The notes below the pieces were generated by a model. That model was not told where the DNA came from, made no database searches, and worked only from the letters and a program-made list of their open reading frames with translations. DNA of 64,000 bases, taken from positions 186,001 to 250,000 of the forward strand of contig CAZBRD010000007.1 of assembly GCA_964494205.1 (NCBI GenBank), read 5' to 3'. The position numbers and the translations under genes are program-made. This document shows positions 1 through 8,191 of this stretch, one piece after another (the stretch's first letter is position 1; every line of letters starts with the position of its first letter). This stretch comes from JBBTCX01 sp964494205. Its GTDB lineage: Bacteria > Planctomycetota > Phycisphaerae > UBA1845.

Positions 1-255
1 CACGCGTTCAACAAATGTCGAATGGCCTTCGACATGATCTACAATCCGCAAAAGACAAGGTTCCTCTTCGATGCGGAATCAGCCGGCGTGCCAATCTTGA
101 ACGGCCTCGACATGTTCATGCGACAGGCGATCAACCAGTTCGAACTCTGGACGGGCAAGCGCCCGGACGCCGACTCAGGCTTGCGGCTCGTCAAACGCAA
201 GCTGGCCTTCTTGGAACCGGACCCGTCGCCGAGCGGAAGCCAACACAACGACTAA
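1..255 (+). CDS. aroE: Shikimate dehydrogenase, C-terminal end (5' truncated by window edge)
   Basis: The frame is open from base 1 to the TAA at 253-255, so only the last 84 residues are present. The visible stretch contains FDMIYNP, then a Gly-Leu-(D)-Met helix and QFELWTG, which is the conserved C-terminal signature of shikimate dehydrogenase (NADPH-dependent reduction of 3-dehydroshikimate in chorismate synthesis). In this lineage the gene may be a fused dehydroquinate dehydratase/shikimate dehydrogenase, but the upstream part cannot be seen. The next gene, shikimate kinase, starts 2 bases after the stop and catalyses the following pathway step, which strongly supports the call and an operon. 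Confidence 0.88.
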   Translation, partial: HAFNKCRMAFDMIYNPQKTRFLFDAESAGVPILNGLDMFMRQAINQFELWTGKRPDADSGLRLVKRKLAFLEPDPSPSGSQHND

Positions 256-257
256 AT

Positions 258-800
258 ATGACAGAACCTGCACCAAACTCTCGTCAATCCATCGTGCTGA
301 TTGGTTATCGCGGCGCGGGAAAAACGTCCGTTGGCCGTGTACTGGCCAAGCGCCTGAACAGGACTTTTGAAGACACCGATGATCTCGTCACCGCAATCGC
401 GGGTATGACAATTGCGAAGATTTTCGCGCAAGAGGGCGAAGCTGGATTTCGACGCCGCGAATCACAAGCCGTGGAAGAAGCGGTCCGTCGAAAAGCGGGA
501 GTAATCAGTGTTGGCGGCGGGGCCGTGCTGGACGAAGCAAACGTCAAGCACTTGAAATCAATCGCACGCGTTGTGTTTCTTCACGCGCCGCCCGAAGTTC
601 TTTGGGAACGGATTTCGAGCGACTCGGATTCATCAGTATCGCGGCCTGCCTTTACGTCAACAGCCGGCCTGCTCGAAGTGAAAGGAGTGCTTGCTTTTCG
701 ATTTCCAATTTATCGAGAGATTGCAGATATCGCGATCAACACTGATGACAAGTCGATCGAGGAGATTGCGGATGAAATCGTCAGACGACTCGCCGACTAG
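258..800 (+). CDS. aroK: Shikimate kinase
   Basis: A 180-residue protein that phosphorylates shikimate with ATP in aromatic amino acid synthesis. The Walker A motif GYRGAGKTSVG lies near residues 15-25. It is followed by the shikimate-binding DTDD motif, an FRxxE-type segment (GFRRRES) and the GGGAV motif (VGGGAVLD), all in the order and spacing of the family. The ATG at 258 lies 2 bases after the aroE stop. An in-frame extension back to base 15 exists but overlaps aroE and lacks family similarity, so it was rejected. The stop codon TAG interlocks with the TAG of the convergent gene downstream. Confidence 0.95.
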   Translation: MTEPAPNSRQSIVLIGYRGAGKTSVGRVLAKRLNRTFEDTDDLVTAIAGMTIAKIFAQEGEAGFRRRESQAVEEAVRRKAGVISVGGGAVLDEANVKHLKSIARVVFLHAPPEVLWERISSDSDSSVSRPAFTSTAGLLEVKGVLAFRFPIYREIADIAINTDDKSIEEIADEIVRRLAD

Positions 801-1612
801 CGGCCCCACCGCGCCGAGAGCGGCCACAGCAACCAACCGTATAGCGAGTGAATGAAGAATACTCCGAGAATAAACGGAATCGAGCTATAGGTTCCCTCTA
901 ACGCTCCACACTGCCCCCAGAGATAAATGCCCGCAGCACTACCGATCGCAGACAACAACAGCACAACCGCGGCCAGTCGACTCAGTGCACGCGACTTCGC
1001 GCTGATGACCAAACCCACGAGCACCGCGAAGGCCACAAACGCACCTGCCCCCCAGCGCGAATAATTGACTGGGTATTTCCAGCCAAAGCTCATCGCGGTG
1101 TCATAGAGCAACCACAGAATTACCAACGCCCCACCGCCAACCAGAATGGTCCACTTTCGCCGCCACGACGGATCGAGCTTGCTCCCCAAGCTCGCACCGC
1201 CAGCCAACGCCAACGCGAGGGCAGCCCCCGTCGAAAGGGTGAGCCAGGTGTACGCCACGGAACCGATCGTCTTCGCAGCAGCCATGCCCCCAATGTTCGG
1301 ATTGGGCGCCGCGACAGCAGCAGGAGGCTCGTCACCATCGGCGGGTTGCGGCTTGATCATGCTCGACATGCGTGAGAGATCGACCCCGGGGAGCGGCGTT
1401 TTCATCATCAGCGTTCGGAAGATGAACGGGTCAACCTGCCACCAGGCGACGAAGTAAAGTAGGCCCGCCACGAGAATGTTGAGCAGCCCTAACCGGAGTG
1501 CGCCGCCCGATGAAACCGGCCTGACAGCCGCGCGCACCGGTCGCGACACTGAGCGGCCGCGTGCAGACAGAGGATAAACAACCTTGATTTCGAGCGGGGT
1601 CATCGTGCTCAT
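797..1612 (-). CDS. Hypothetical multi-pass membrane protein
   Basis: A 271-residue protein of no recognised family. One hydrophobic segment lies near residues 40-60. A Pro/Ala-rich, probably extracytoplasmic loop follows, then about five further membrane segments spread over residues 115-265. This topology looks like a Yip1-type or generic integral membrane protein, but no signature motif was found. The ATG at 1612 was preferred to a TTG at 1675 because the latter lies inside a palindromic repeat. The gene follows the M16 peptidase pair on the same strand, separated by that repeat, so co-transcription is possible. Its stop codon overlaps that of aroK on the opposite strand. Confidence 0.7.
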   Translation of the reverse strand: MSTMTPLEIKVVYPLSARGRSVSRPVRAAVRPVSSGGALRLGLLNILVAGLLYFVAWWQVDPFIFRTLMMKTPLPGVDLSRMSSMIKPQPADGDEPPAAVAAPNPNIGGMAAAKTIGSVAYTWLTLSTGAALALALAGGASLGSKLDPSWRRKWTILVGGGALVILWLLYDTAMSFGWKYPVNYSRWGAGAFVAFAVLVGLVISAKSRALSRLAAVVLLLSAIGSAAGIYLWGQCGALEGTYSSIPFILGVFFIHSLYGWLLWPLSARWGR

Positions 1613-1660
1613 GGTCTGACTTGTGCTTTCCTTCCCTTTTCCGTTCAGCGATCGAGACTC

Positions 1661-1724
1661 GTAGGGCGGGTTCAACCCGCCACATCAAGAACTACGACGC
1701 TATGGCGGGTAGAACCCGCCCTAC
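1661..1724. repeat. Double-hairpin intergenic repeat (family R1)
   Basis: GTAGGGCGGGTT (1661-1672) is perfectly inverted as AACCCGCCCTAC (1713-1724). Each half itself contains a GGCGGGT/ACCCGCC hairpin. A near-identical element lies at 38196-38258 and a partial one at 42354-42385. It sits between the M16 peptidase stop and the start of the next gene. Confidence 0.85.
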
Positions 1725-1738
1725 ATCAATCGCGTCAA

Positions 1739-3031
1739 TCAATTCGCTTCCGGCCAACGTCGCGGGCCGATGCTCGCCAGGTGGCCTTCAATATCGATTG
1801 GGTATTGCTTGAAATAATCCTGAATCCGCTTCACCGAGATCGCGTCCACATCGGCCAACGTCTGCTCGACGGTGCGCGGATGTCCGTAATATTCCATGTC
1901 GTCCATGATCTGCGTCAGGCGGTGATACGGCGCTTCGCTCTCCGCCGCCAGCGACGTTCGCCGCTTGTTCTTCACACGATCCACTTCGTGCGGTTCAACC
2001 GGCTCGCGGCAAATCCGCTTCGCTTCAACACGCATAGCCTCAAGCAACCGCTCGCACATTTCCGGCTGACACGCACCCGAAAGTATGAACACGCCGCAAT
2101 CGGTGTAGTCGAGATGGAACGCACCCGCACGCGGGCTCAGGCCCGTCTGCACAATATTCCAATAGAACCGCGAATTATCGCCGCCGAGAATCGAAGTCGC
2201 GGCTCCGACCGTTTCCGCAAGCTCGTGCGTCGCGCCAACAGCCGGAAAAGTCAATGCGATAATCTGTTGCTTGAAGCGATCAACCTGCAACGCACTGACG
2301 CCGCCGTATACCTTAGGTGCGATTCGCTTCGTCTTAGTCCCCGACGGTTTCCAGCTGCCGCACAGCTTTTCCGCAACACCGATGATATGCTTCGGATCAA
2401 CATTACCCGCGATGACGAGCAGCATGTTGTCGGGTGAATATCGCTCCTGGAAATACGCCCACATCTTGTCGCGCTGCATGCCGCCCACTGTGTCCTCATA
2501 ACCAAGGATCGGCCAAGCAAGCGAATGCCCCTTGAACACGTGCTCCTGAAGAAAATCGAACGCGACGTGCTCGATCTGATCCTTCGACATAGCGATTTCT
2601 TCAAGGATGACTTTCTTCTCCATATCGAACTCAGCCGGAGGAATCGCAGAGCGCATCATGTCCGCCAGCAATTCGATCTGCTTCTCGATATCCTCTTTGC
2701 GAACCCAGCCGTAATAAATCGTGCGATCCTCGCTGGTAAAAGCGTTGTAGCTGCTACCCATGCGATCGAAATCGATGGTGATATCGCGCCACGTGCGTTT
2801 CGTGGTTCCCTTGAACATCATGTGCTCGAGGAAATGCGAAATGCCAGCAAGCTCGCGAACTTCATCGCGGGCGCCCGTGCGAACAAGGAAACCAGCCGCC
2901 GCGCTCGAAACATCGGGCATGGTTTCGATCACGATCTGCAAGCCGTTTGTCAGCTTGTGCAGCGTGTAAGGATTCTTCGCGTTCGTGATGGCCGCCGGAG
3001 CGGAAATGACCTGTGCACCGTTGCTTTTCAT
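1739..3031 (-). CDS. M16 family zinc peptidase, catalytic subunit
   Basis: A 430-residue insulinase/mitochondrial-processing-peptidase-like protein. The inverted zinc motif HFLEH is at residues 66-70, and the distal acidic ligand lies in VILEEIA near residue 145. The usual R...Y pair of the C-terminal domain (RExxGLxY) is absent: the equivalent stretch reads NIVQTGLSPRAG. The ATG at 3031 is preceded by a good ribosome-binding sequence (GGAGGGG). It starts 2 bases after the stop of a second M16 gene whose motifs are complementary, so the two probably form a heterodimer. No signal peptide is seen, so the location is probably cytoplasmic. The substrate is unknown. Confidence 0.92.
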   Translation of the reverse strand: MKSNGAQVISAPAAITNAKNPYTLHKLTNGLQIVIETMPDVSSAAAGFLVRTGARDEVRELAGISHFLEHMMFKGTTKRTWRDITIDFDRMGSSYNAFTSEDRTIYYGWVRKEDIEKQIELLADMMRSAIPPAEFDMEKKVILEEIAMSKDQIEHVAFDFLQEHVFKGHSLAWPILGYEDTVGGMQRDKMWAYFQERYSPDNMLLVIAGNVDPKHIIGVAEKLCGSWKPSGTKTKRIAPKVYGGVSALQVDRFKQQIIALTFPAVGATHELAETVGAATSILGGDNSRFYWNIVQTGLSPRAGAFHLDYTDCGVFILSGACQPEMCERLLEAMRVEAKRICREPVEPHEVDRVKNKRRTSLAAESEAPYHRLTQIMDDMEYYGHPRTVEQTLADVDAISVKRIQDYFKQYPIDIEGHLASIGPRRWPEAN

Positions 3032-3033
3032 GA

Positions 3034-4272
3034 TCACCCCTCCGTAACCAGTGGACGCGGACCGAGCGTCACTACACAACGCCGATCGCGACGATACGTC
3101 GCAAGGTATCGGCGAATATCATCCATTGTGACCGAACGAATCTTTTGAATCTTTTCTTCCTCAGACATGGGACGCCCAAAGTGGAAAATGTCGTCGGAAA
3201 GCTCGCCGCATTTCGCCCGCGTCGATTCGCCGCGAGTCTGGCGCTGAACGAGAATGCTGTTGATCGCACGGTCGTGTTCGTCCTGCTCAATATCTTCAGC
3301 CAGTCGATCTACTTCACGCAGCAACGTCTTATACGTCTGGTCGCAACGTTCGGGCGTCGTCGATGCGCCCATGAAAATCATGCCCGCGCCGCGCGGATTC
3401 TCCTGCCATGCGCCGACCCAATACACCAGACCCTGCTTCTCGCGAACCTCGGTGAACAACCGCGCACTCATTCCACCCGCGAGGATCGTCAGCATTACGA
3501 CCTGCGCGGGAAAGTCTTTGTGCGTCGCATCGACGCCCGGCCAGCAGATACCAATCTGCTCCTGCTCCAGTTCCTTCGAAAAATGGTGCATGCCCGGAGT
3601 GAACGTAACCGGAAACTGTGACTGCCCATTTCCAGTAGCACCCTTGAATCCGCCAAAGTGTTTTTCCAGAACGTCGGCCACGCGCTTCGGCTCAACCGGA
3701 CCCGCCACGACAACGACCATGCGCTCGTTGCGATAGTACGATTTCCAATAATCGACGAGGTCGTTTCGCGTGATTCGCCCAAGGCTCTCCGCATCGCCCA
3801 GCGGAATGCGCCCCATCACCGGGCCATACGCGTGCTTACTGATGTACTTGTCGACGACCGATTGCGGATCATCTTCAAGTGCGATGAGCTCTTGCTTCGC
3901 AAGATCGATGTTGACGTCGAAAGCGGCCTGCGGAAACTTTGGCGTGCGAAATAGCTCTGCATGAAGCTCGATCACACGCTCGAAATGCTCCGGCAAGGCA
4001 GTGGAGGTATAGGTGCTCGTCTCGCGACCCGTGCCGCTGCGATGCGAAGCACCGATGGCATCAAACGCATCAGAAAATTCCTGACCCGTGAAGTTTTCCG
4101 TTTCCTTGTCGAGCGTTTCCTCAACCAGTCGCGCGAGGCCCAACTTGTCGGTAGGATCGCTGCACGCGCCAGCCATGATGCGAATCTGAATCGAGACGAT
4201 GTGTCGACGGGGCAGCGGGTAGACCGCGTAATCCAGCCCACAGGGGAGCTTCGAATAAACAATGTCAGACAT
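3034..4272 (-). CDS. M16 family peptidase-like subunit lacking the zinc site
   Basis: A 412-residue M16-fold protein. Where the partner has HxxEH, this protein reads RLVEE (residues 48-52), so both zinc histidines are lost and it cannot be an independent zinc peptidase. It retains the C-terminal signature VREKQGLVYWV, with Arg277 and Tyr284, which in M16 heterodimers contact the substrate backbone. The ATG at 4272 is preceded by AGG; an in-frame start at 4311 is possible. It is the upstream gene of a two-gene unit with the catalytic subunit. This arrangement is like the alpha/beta mitochondrial processing peptidase and bacterial M16B pairs. Confidence 0.9.
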   Translation of the reverse strand: MSDIVYSKLPCGLDYAVYPLPRRHIVSIQIRIMAGACSDPTDKLGLARLVEETLDKETENFTGQEFSDAFDAIGASHRSGTGRETSTYTSTALPEHFERVIELHAELFRTPKFPQAAFDVNIDLAKQELIALEDDPQSVVDKYISKHAYGPVMGRIPLGDAESLGRITRNDLVDYWKSYYRNERMVVVVAGPVEPKRVADVLEKHFGGFKGATGNGQSQFPVTFTPGMHHFSKELEQEQIGICWPGVDATHKDFPAQVVMLTILAGGMSARLFTEVREKQGLVYWVGAWQENPRGAGMIFMGASTTPERCDQTYKTLLREVDRLAEDIEQDEHDRAINSILVQRQTRGESTRAKCGELSDDIFHFGRPMSEEEKIQKIRSVTMDDIRRYLATYRRDRRCVVTLGPRPLVTEG

Positions 4273-4458
4273 CAACCTGCCCCTGTTTTGCTGGGAAAGC
4301 GTCGTCAACATTCTTCATTCATCGGCCCAGACCGCGAACCGCTGAACGTGGAATGCCTGAAACTCGTAAGGTAGCGGCCCACGGCGGAGCGCACAAGAAT
4401 GTGAAAACGAGCTGAAAAACAATCAAAGCGAGTGCGGGGCACGGCCCATGACTTGTCG

Positions 4459-7400
4459 TTATGGCGTTCGATCGCCGGGTGCGCCGTCCTCGGCAACGGG
4501 CGCGGATGGAACGCCTTCGGGAATCGGCGGCCTTGCCTTCGCTTTCATATCCTCTGCCAGTTTTCTCAGCGGCTCGCTTTCGGGCTTTTGTTGCAGCGCG
4601 ATGGTAAGGAACTGCGCGGCAATGGCTGGGTCCAGACCCTTTTCCAGCGCGACACGCAAACTATCAGCAGTCGGCTGATCGTCGCCATTTGTAAACGCAA
4701 GGTCTGCCGCGACGTAGTGACCCAGATAGTCATCAGGATTCAACACCCGCGCCCGCTCGACCCACTTCGCGAGTTCATCTTTTACGTCGGTCGCGGGCTT
4801 TGGCAGCACACCGGCGGCAGGTCTCTGTAGAAGTCGATAGGCAAGCCGCGCATATCGCGAACCGATTTCTCGAGAAATCGCCTCATCGCTCGCTTTGTTC
4901 GACGCTAGTTCACGCAGGATCTTTCCCGCCTCGTTCTCATTCCCAGCCGCCAGCTGCATCTCGACGAGCCGCTGCTTGACCGATGTTGCTAACCTGCGAC
5001 CTTCGAGCGAAGGCGGAGCATATTGCAGGGCAATGCTGGCCGCCCCGATCGCCTTCTCGGTTTGCGTCGGCGCCTGAAAGAAAAGCGCCGTCGACAATTC
5101 TGCGAACGAGGCCGCCGTAGCCACCGGGGCGTCTGACACGCTCGATCGATAACATTCCGATGCAACCGTCAGGTATTGCACGCAATGTTCAAAGTCCCCC
5201 ACCACGGCGCGCAACGCCGAAGCAAGCCGCGAAACCTCGGGCGCCCAGACTTCCATGGCGTCAGGCACCGGGTCTGACATGGCGGGATTCGTGCAGCGCT
5301 GCATCGCCTTCTCACGAAGCGGTCCGAAATTCGTTTCAAACTCTGCATCGCTCGCCAGTGACTGCAAAATCGGAGTGTAGTTCGGCGGAAGTGGTGCATA
5401 CCGTAACGGTCGCGCGAGAAGCTCAACCACTACCGGCAGCTCAAGAGTGCCCGCAGCCGTTCGAACATATTCGATAGCCAGCGTCACATCGAACGGTTGG
5501 CGAAGCAATTCGTTCTTCAAGGCCGCAGCCGCATCGCGAAGGAACTGATCGCGCTGCGCGTCATCCCCACGAACAACCGCCTGATGCGCAAGCACCATGC
5601 TCAAGTCGTACAGCACCTGCCCGCTGTTGAAGAAATTCGGCGACCGCACGATAAGTTCCTGAACAGCCTGCAAACCCGCCTTCGCATGATCGTCGCAGCG
5701 CTTACGATCCTCCGCCGCCAGCGCAAGAAGGTTTGCATCGGGAATTTCCAATTCCCTCGCTCGAGTCTCGCGATCGACCGCGCTGGCTTGATATTGCGAG
5801 GCCGCCCGCATATGTGCTCGCGCAAGTTGCCGTCGATTGGCGAGCGCACGCTCGGGATTCAAGCTGTTCGTGGCTCGCTCCGCATGTCGAATGGCCTCGT
5901 CGTACCGACCTGCCTCAATCTCATCCGCCACGCGATACGCATATCGCGCCGTGTTGAAATCTTCCTGGGCCAACAAGAACACTACGATCGCGACCACAGA
6001 GCCCAGTACGCCAGCCAGAACGCGCCGGCCTTTGTCCGCTGACAACCAGCGAACGGGCGACGGCAGTTGATGCCATGAGAACGCCCAAACGAGACCCAGC
6101 GTTGTGTAGAAAAATGGAGGCACATCCGCCACGCGCAGCCCAACACCAAAACACTCCGAAATGCACAGCGCGACCAGCGATCCCATGGAGCCGAGCAGCG
6201 CACCGCGATGGGCCGGAGGCGGATCCGCCGCCAATGCCGCTGATCCGGCGAGAAACGTCAACACCACGGCGGCGAGAATGAGCACGAATCCTACAGAACC
6301 AAGTTCCGAAAGAACCTGAAACCACTCATTGTGCGCATTCGCCAACCGAGTTTCGAGCGCTTGCGGATCTGCTTGCACGTCAGCAATCGCATTCGCATCG
6401 CCCGAAAGAGTGAACCCCGCCTGCCCATAGCCAATCAGCGGACGCTCATCGAACATCTTCCACGCGTAACTCCACGCGTAGCCTCGAAGTCGTTGCGTCG
6501 CACTGCGACCGGTCGGCGATTCAGCGTCAGCCTGCTTCGAATAAAAAACTGAAGCCGCAATCGCCAATCCCACCGCCAGCGCGATCGCGCCGAACTTCGC
6601 CTTGCCGCGTGCGGAGAAAAAGATGATCGCGACCAATCCAAATCCGACGCCCAATTGCACACCGCGCGAAGAAGTGAGCCAGATCGCCCATGCGACAAGG
6701 CCAATTCCAACAATGGCGGCGACCGCTCGCAATAGTGCGTTGTTTCGAGCTGCCGAGCCAAGCTCGAACGATTTCTCAGCCACGTAAGTCACGAGCAACA
6801 GAAGACCTGGCGCGAGGCTCGCGGCTAGAAAATTCGGATTCCCCGACGGAAACTTCGCTCGCAAGACCGGGTTGCGGCCATAGTAATACCAGAGGGCCAA
6901 CACCGCCGTGGCCACCGCCACGATCATCACCCCCCGCGCCACCACTCGCGCCGCATTCGGACCCAACCCATAAGCGATCGTCACCGCCCAGATGAACTGA
7001 ATCGCCAGCAGCAGCGACGCGCCAACTGCCAACTCCGGCGCTCTGCTCCAGCCGGCGCTCACAAACGACCAGATCAAAAACGCAAGGAAAAGTGCTTGCG
7101 CAGCGAACAATGGCGGAATCTGAAGTTTCTGCGCGGAATCAGTCGCGTCTCCGTCAGACGCCCCCCCTGCACGAATAAGCGTATCGCCTGCCAGGTCGTC
7201 GCTTCCCGAAGGCGGGCGAATCGCAATCGCCAGCGCAAGAGCGAGCACCGCCAGGCCGGTTCCAATCCCCAGTACCAAACCCTTCACGTCGCCCGCGTGA
7301 ATGGTCGGGAATGCATAATTCAGGCAGAACAGTTTCACCACTGCATACAGCGGCGACTCTTCCGACCACGGTATCGCCCCATCGATGGGAATCGAAGTCT

Positions 7401-7527
7401 CCGCCGCACTGAGCAGCATCGAGCAGCCAGCCACCGTCGCAATCACGATGCCAATCATCACGACGTGAAAAGGTTGCAGGGTGCCGGAGTCGCGAAGCCG
7501 AATGACGGTATTGGGAGTTGAGTTCAT
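4459..7527 (-). CDS. O-antigen ligase/polymerase-like membrane protein with TPR-rich C-terminus
   Basis: A 1022-residue protein. The first half (about 20-540) has ten or more hydrophobic segments. It carries the Wzy/WaaL-type signature AHNEWFQVLSELG around residue 398, preceded by PLIGYGQAGF, so it belongs to the O-antigen ligase/polymerase family (PF04932). The last 480 residues are soluble, Ala- and Glu-rich helical repeats resembling TPRs. A likely role is polymerising or transferring a polysaccharide, or glycosylating protein, on the outer face of the membrane. No dedicated glycan cluster is adjacent; only a partial glycosyltransferase lies at the far end of the window. No strong ribosome-binding site precedes the ATG. 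Confidence 0.82.
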   Translation of the reverse strand: MNSTPNTVIRLRDSGTLQPFHVVMIGIVIATVAGCSMLLSAAETSIPIDGAIPWSEESPLYAVVKLFCLNYAFPTIHAGDVKGLVLGIGTGLAVLALALAIAIRPPSGSDDLAGDTLIRAGGASDGDATDSAQKLQIPPLFAAQALFLAFLIWSFVSAGWSRAPELAVGASLLLAIQFIWAVTIAYGLGPNAARVVARGVMIVAVATAVLALWYYYGRNPVLRAKFPSGNPNFLAASLAPGLLLLVTYVAEKSFELGSAARNNALLRAVAAIVGIGLVAWAIWLTSSRGVQLGVGFGLVAIIFFSARGKAKFGAIALAVGLAIAASVFYSKQADAESPTGRSATQRLRGYAWSYAWKMFDERPLIGYGQAGFTLSGDANAIADVQADPQALETRLANAHNEWFQVLSELGSVGFVLILAAVVLTFLAGSAALAADPPPAHRGALLGSMGSLVALCISECFGVGLRVADVPPFFYTTLGLVWAFSWHQLPSPVRWLSADKGRRVLAGVLGSVVAIVVFLLAQEDFNTARYAYRVADEIEAGRYDEAIRHAERATNSLNPERALANRRQLARAHMRAASQYQASAVDRETRARELEIPDANLLALAAEDRKRCDDHAKAGLQAVQELIVRSPNFFNSGQVLYDLSMVLAHQAVVRGDDAQRDQFLRDAAAALKNELLRQPFDVTLAIEYVRTAAGTLELPVVVELLARPLRYAPLPPNYTPILQSLASDAEFETNFGPLREKAMQRCTNPAMSDPVPDAMEVWAPEVSRLASALRAVVGDFEHCVQYLTVASECYRSSVSDAPVATAASFAELSTALFFQAPTQTEKAIGAASIALQYAPPSLEGRRLATSVKQRLVEMQLAAGNENEAGKILRELASNKASDEAISREIGSRYARLAYRLLQRPAAGVLPKPATDVKDELAKWVERARVLNPDDYLGHYVAADLAFTNGDDQPTADSLRVALEKGLDPAIAAQFLTIALQQKPESEPLRKLAEDMKAKARPPIPEGVPSAPVAEDGAPGDRTP

Positions 7528-7568
7528 GCAGATACTACGTTCGTCCGTGCGCGGCGTTCTTTATCGAC

Positions 7569-8123
7569 TCAGGTGTTCTTGCTCGTGGGCGCCACCCACG
7601 GAATATCCGCGACGCCTTCCCGCGTATTGGTCAACCGCGCGAGTGCGAAAAGATAATCGCTCAGCCGGTTCAGATAAATAACCGGCCAGGGAGAAATGGT
7701 TTCCTGTTGCGCGAGGGCGACGACCGACCGCTCCGCCCTGCGGCAAACGGTCCGCGCGAAGTGAAATTGGGCGGCTGTGGGCGAGCCCCCGGGCAGTACA
7801 AACTGCCGAAGCGGCGGTGTTTCTGCACTGGCTTCGTCGATCCAGTGCTCGATGTTCGTAGCGTGCTCCTGCGTGATAGCCGTCGGCGGTTTCTCGTCGA
7901 TCGGAGTCGCCAGCTCGCCACCAAGAACAAAAAGCTCATTCTGAATCTGCTGCAGTCGCTGATTGATTTGCTTGTCCTTGCAGTTCGCAATGACGACGCC
8001 GATAGCCGCGTTCGTCTCGTCCACATCGCCATAACAGGCCACGCGCGGATCGTGCTTGAACACCCGCCGCCCACCGATGAGCCCGGTGCGTCCGTCGTCG
8101 CCATGTTTGGTGTAGAGTTTCAT
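7569..8123 (-). CDS. pduO: Cob(I)alamin adenosyltransferase, PduO type
   Basis: A 184-residue protein transferring the adenosyl group of ATP to cob(I)alamin. The N-terminus carries YTKHGDDGRTGL, the ATP-binding loop of PduO-type enzymes. The conserved YGDVDETNAAIG follows, and near the C-terminus the signature FVLPGGSPTAAQFHFARTVC and RRAERSV. The length is typical. It lies alone between the O-antigen-ligase-like gene and purH on the same strand. No cobalamin riboswitch could be recognised upstream. Its presence implies use of adenosylcobalamin-dependent enzymes, none of which lie in this window. Confidence 0.93.
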   Translation of the reverse strand: MKLYTKHGDDGRTGLIGGRRVFKHDPRVACYGDVDETNAAIGVVIANCKDKQINQRLQQIQNELFVLGGELATPIDEKPPTAITQEHATNIEHWIDEASAETPPLRQFVLPGGSPTAAQFHFARTVCRRAERSVVALAQQETISPWPVIYLNRLSDYLFALARLTNTREGVADIPWVAPTSKNT

Positions 8124-8191
8124 GCGATTTCATTCCGCCAAGTCGCGACGAATTATACACCGCACGACTACTTGGGCTATTGCTGTTCTGC

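Noticed and set aside
15..257. N-terminal extension of shikimate kinase
   Set aside because: Overlaps the shikimate dehydrogenase end in another frame and adds 81 residues with no kinase similarity; the ATG at 258 fits the family length.
8124..8191. Cobalamin riboswitch upstream of the adenosyltransferase gene
   Set aside because: The gap to purH is 68 bases, too short for the aptamer, and no B12-box-like sequence was seen.
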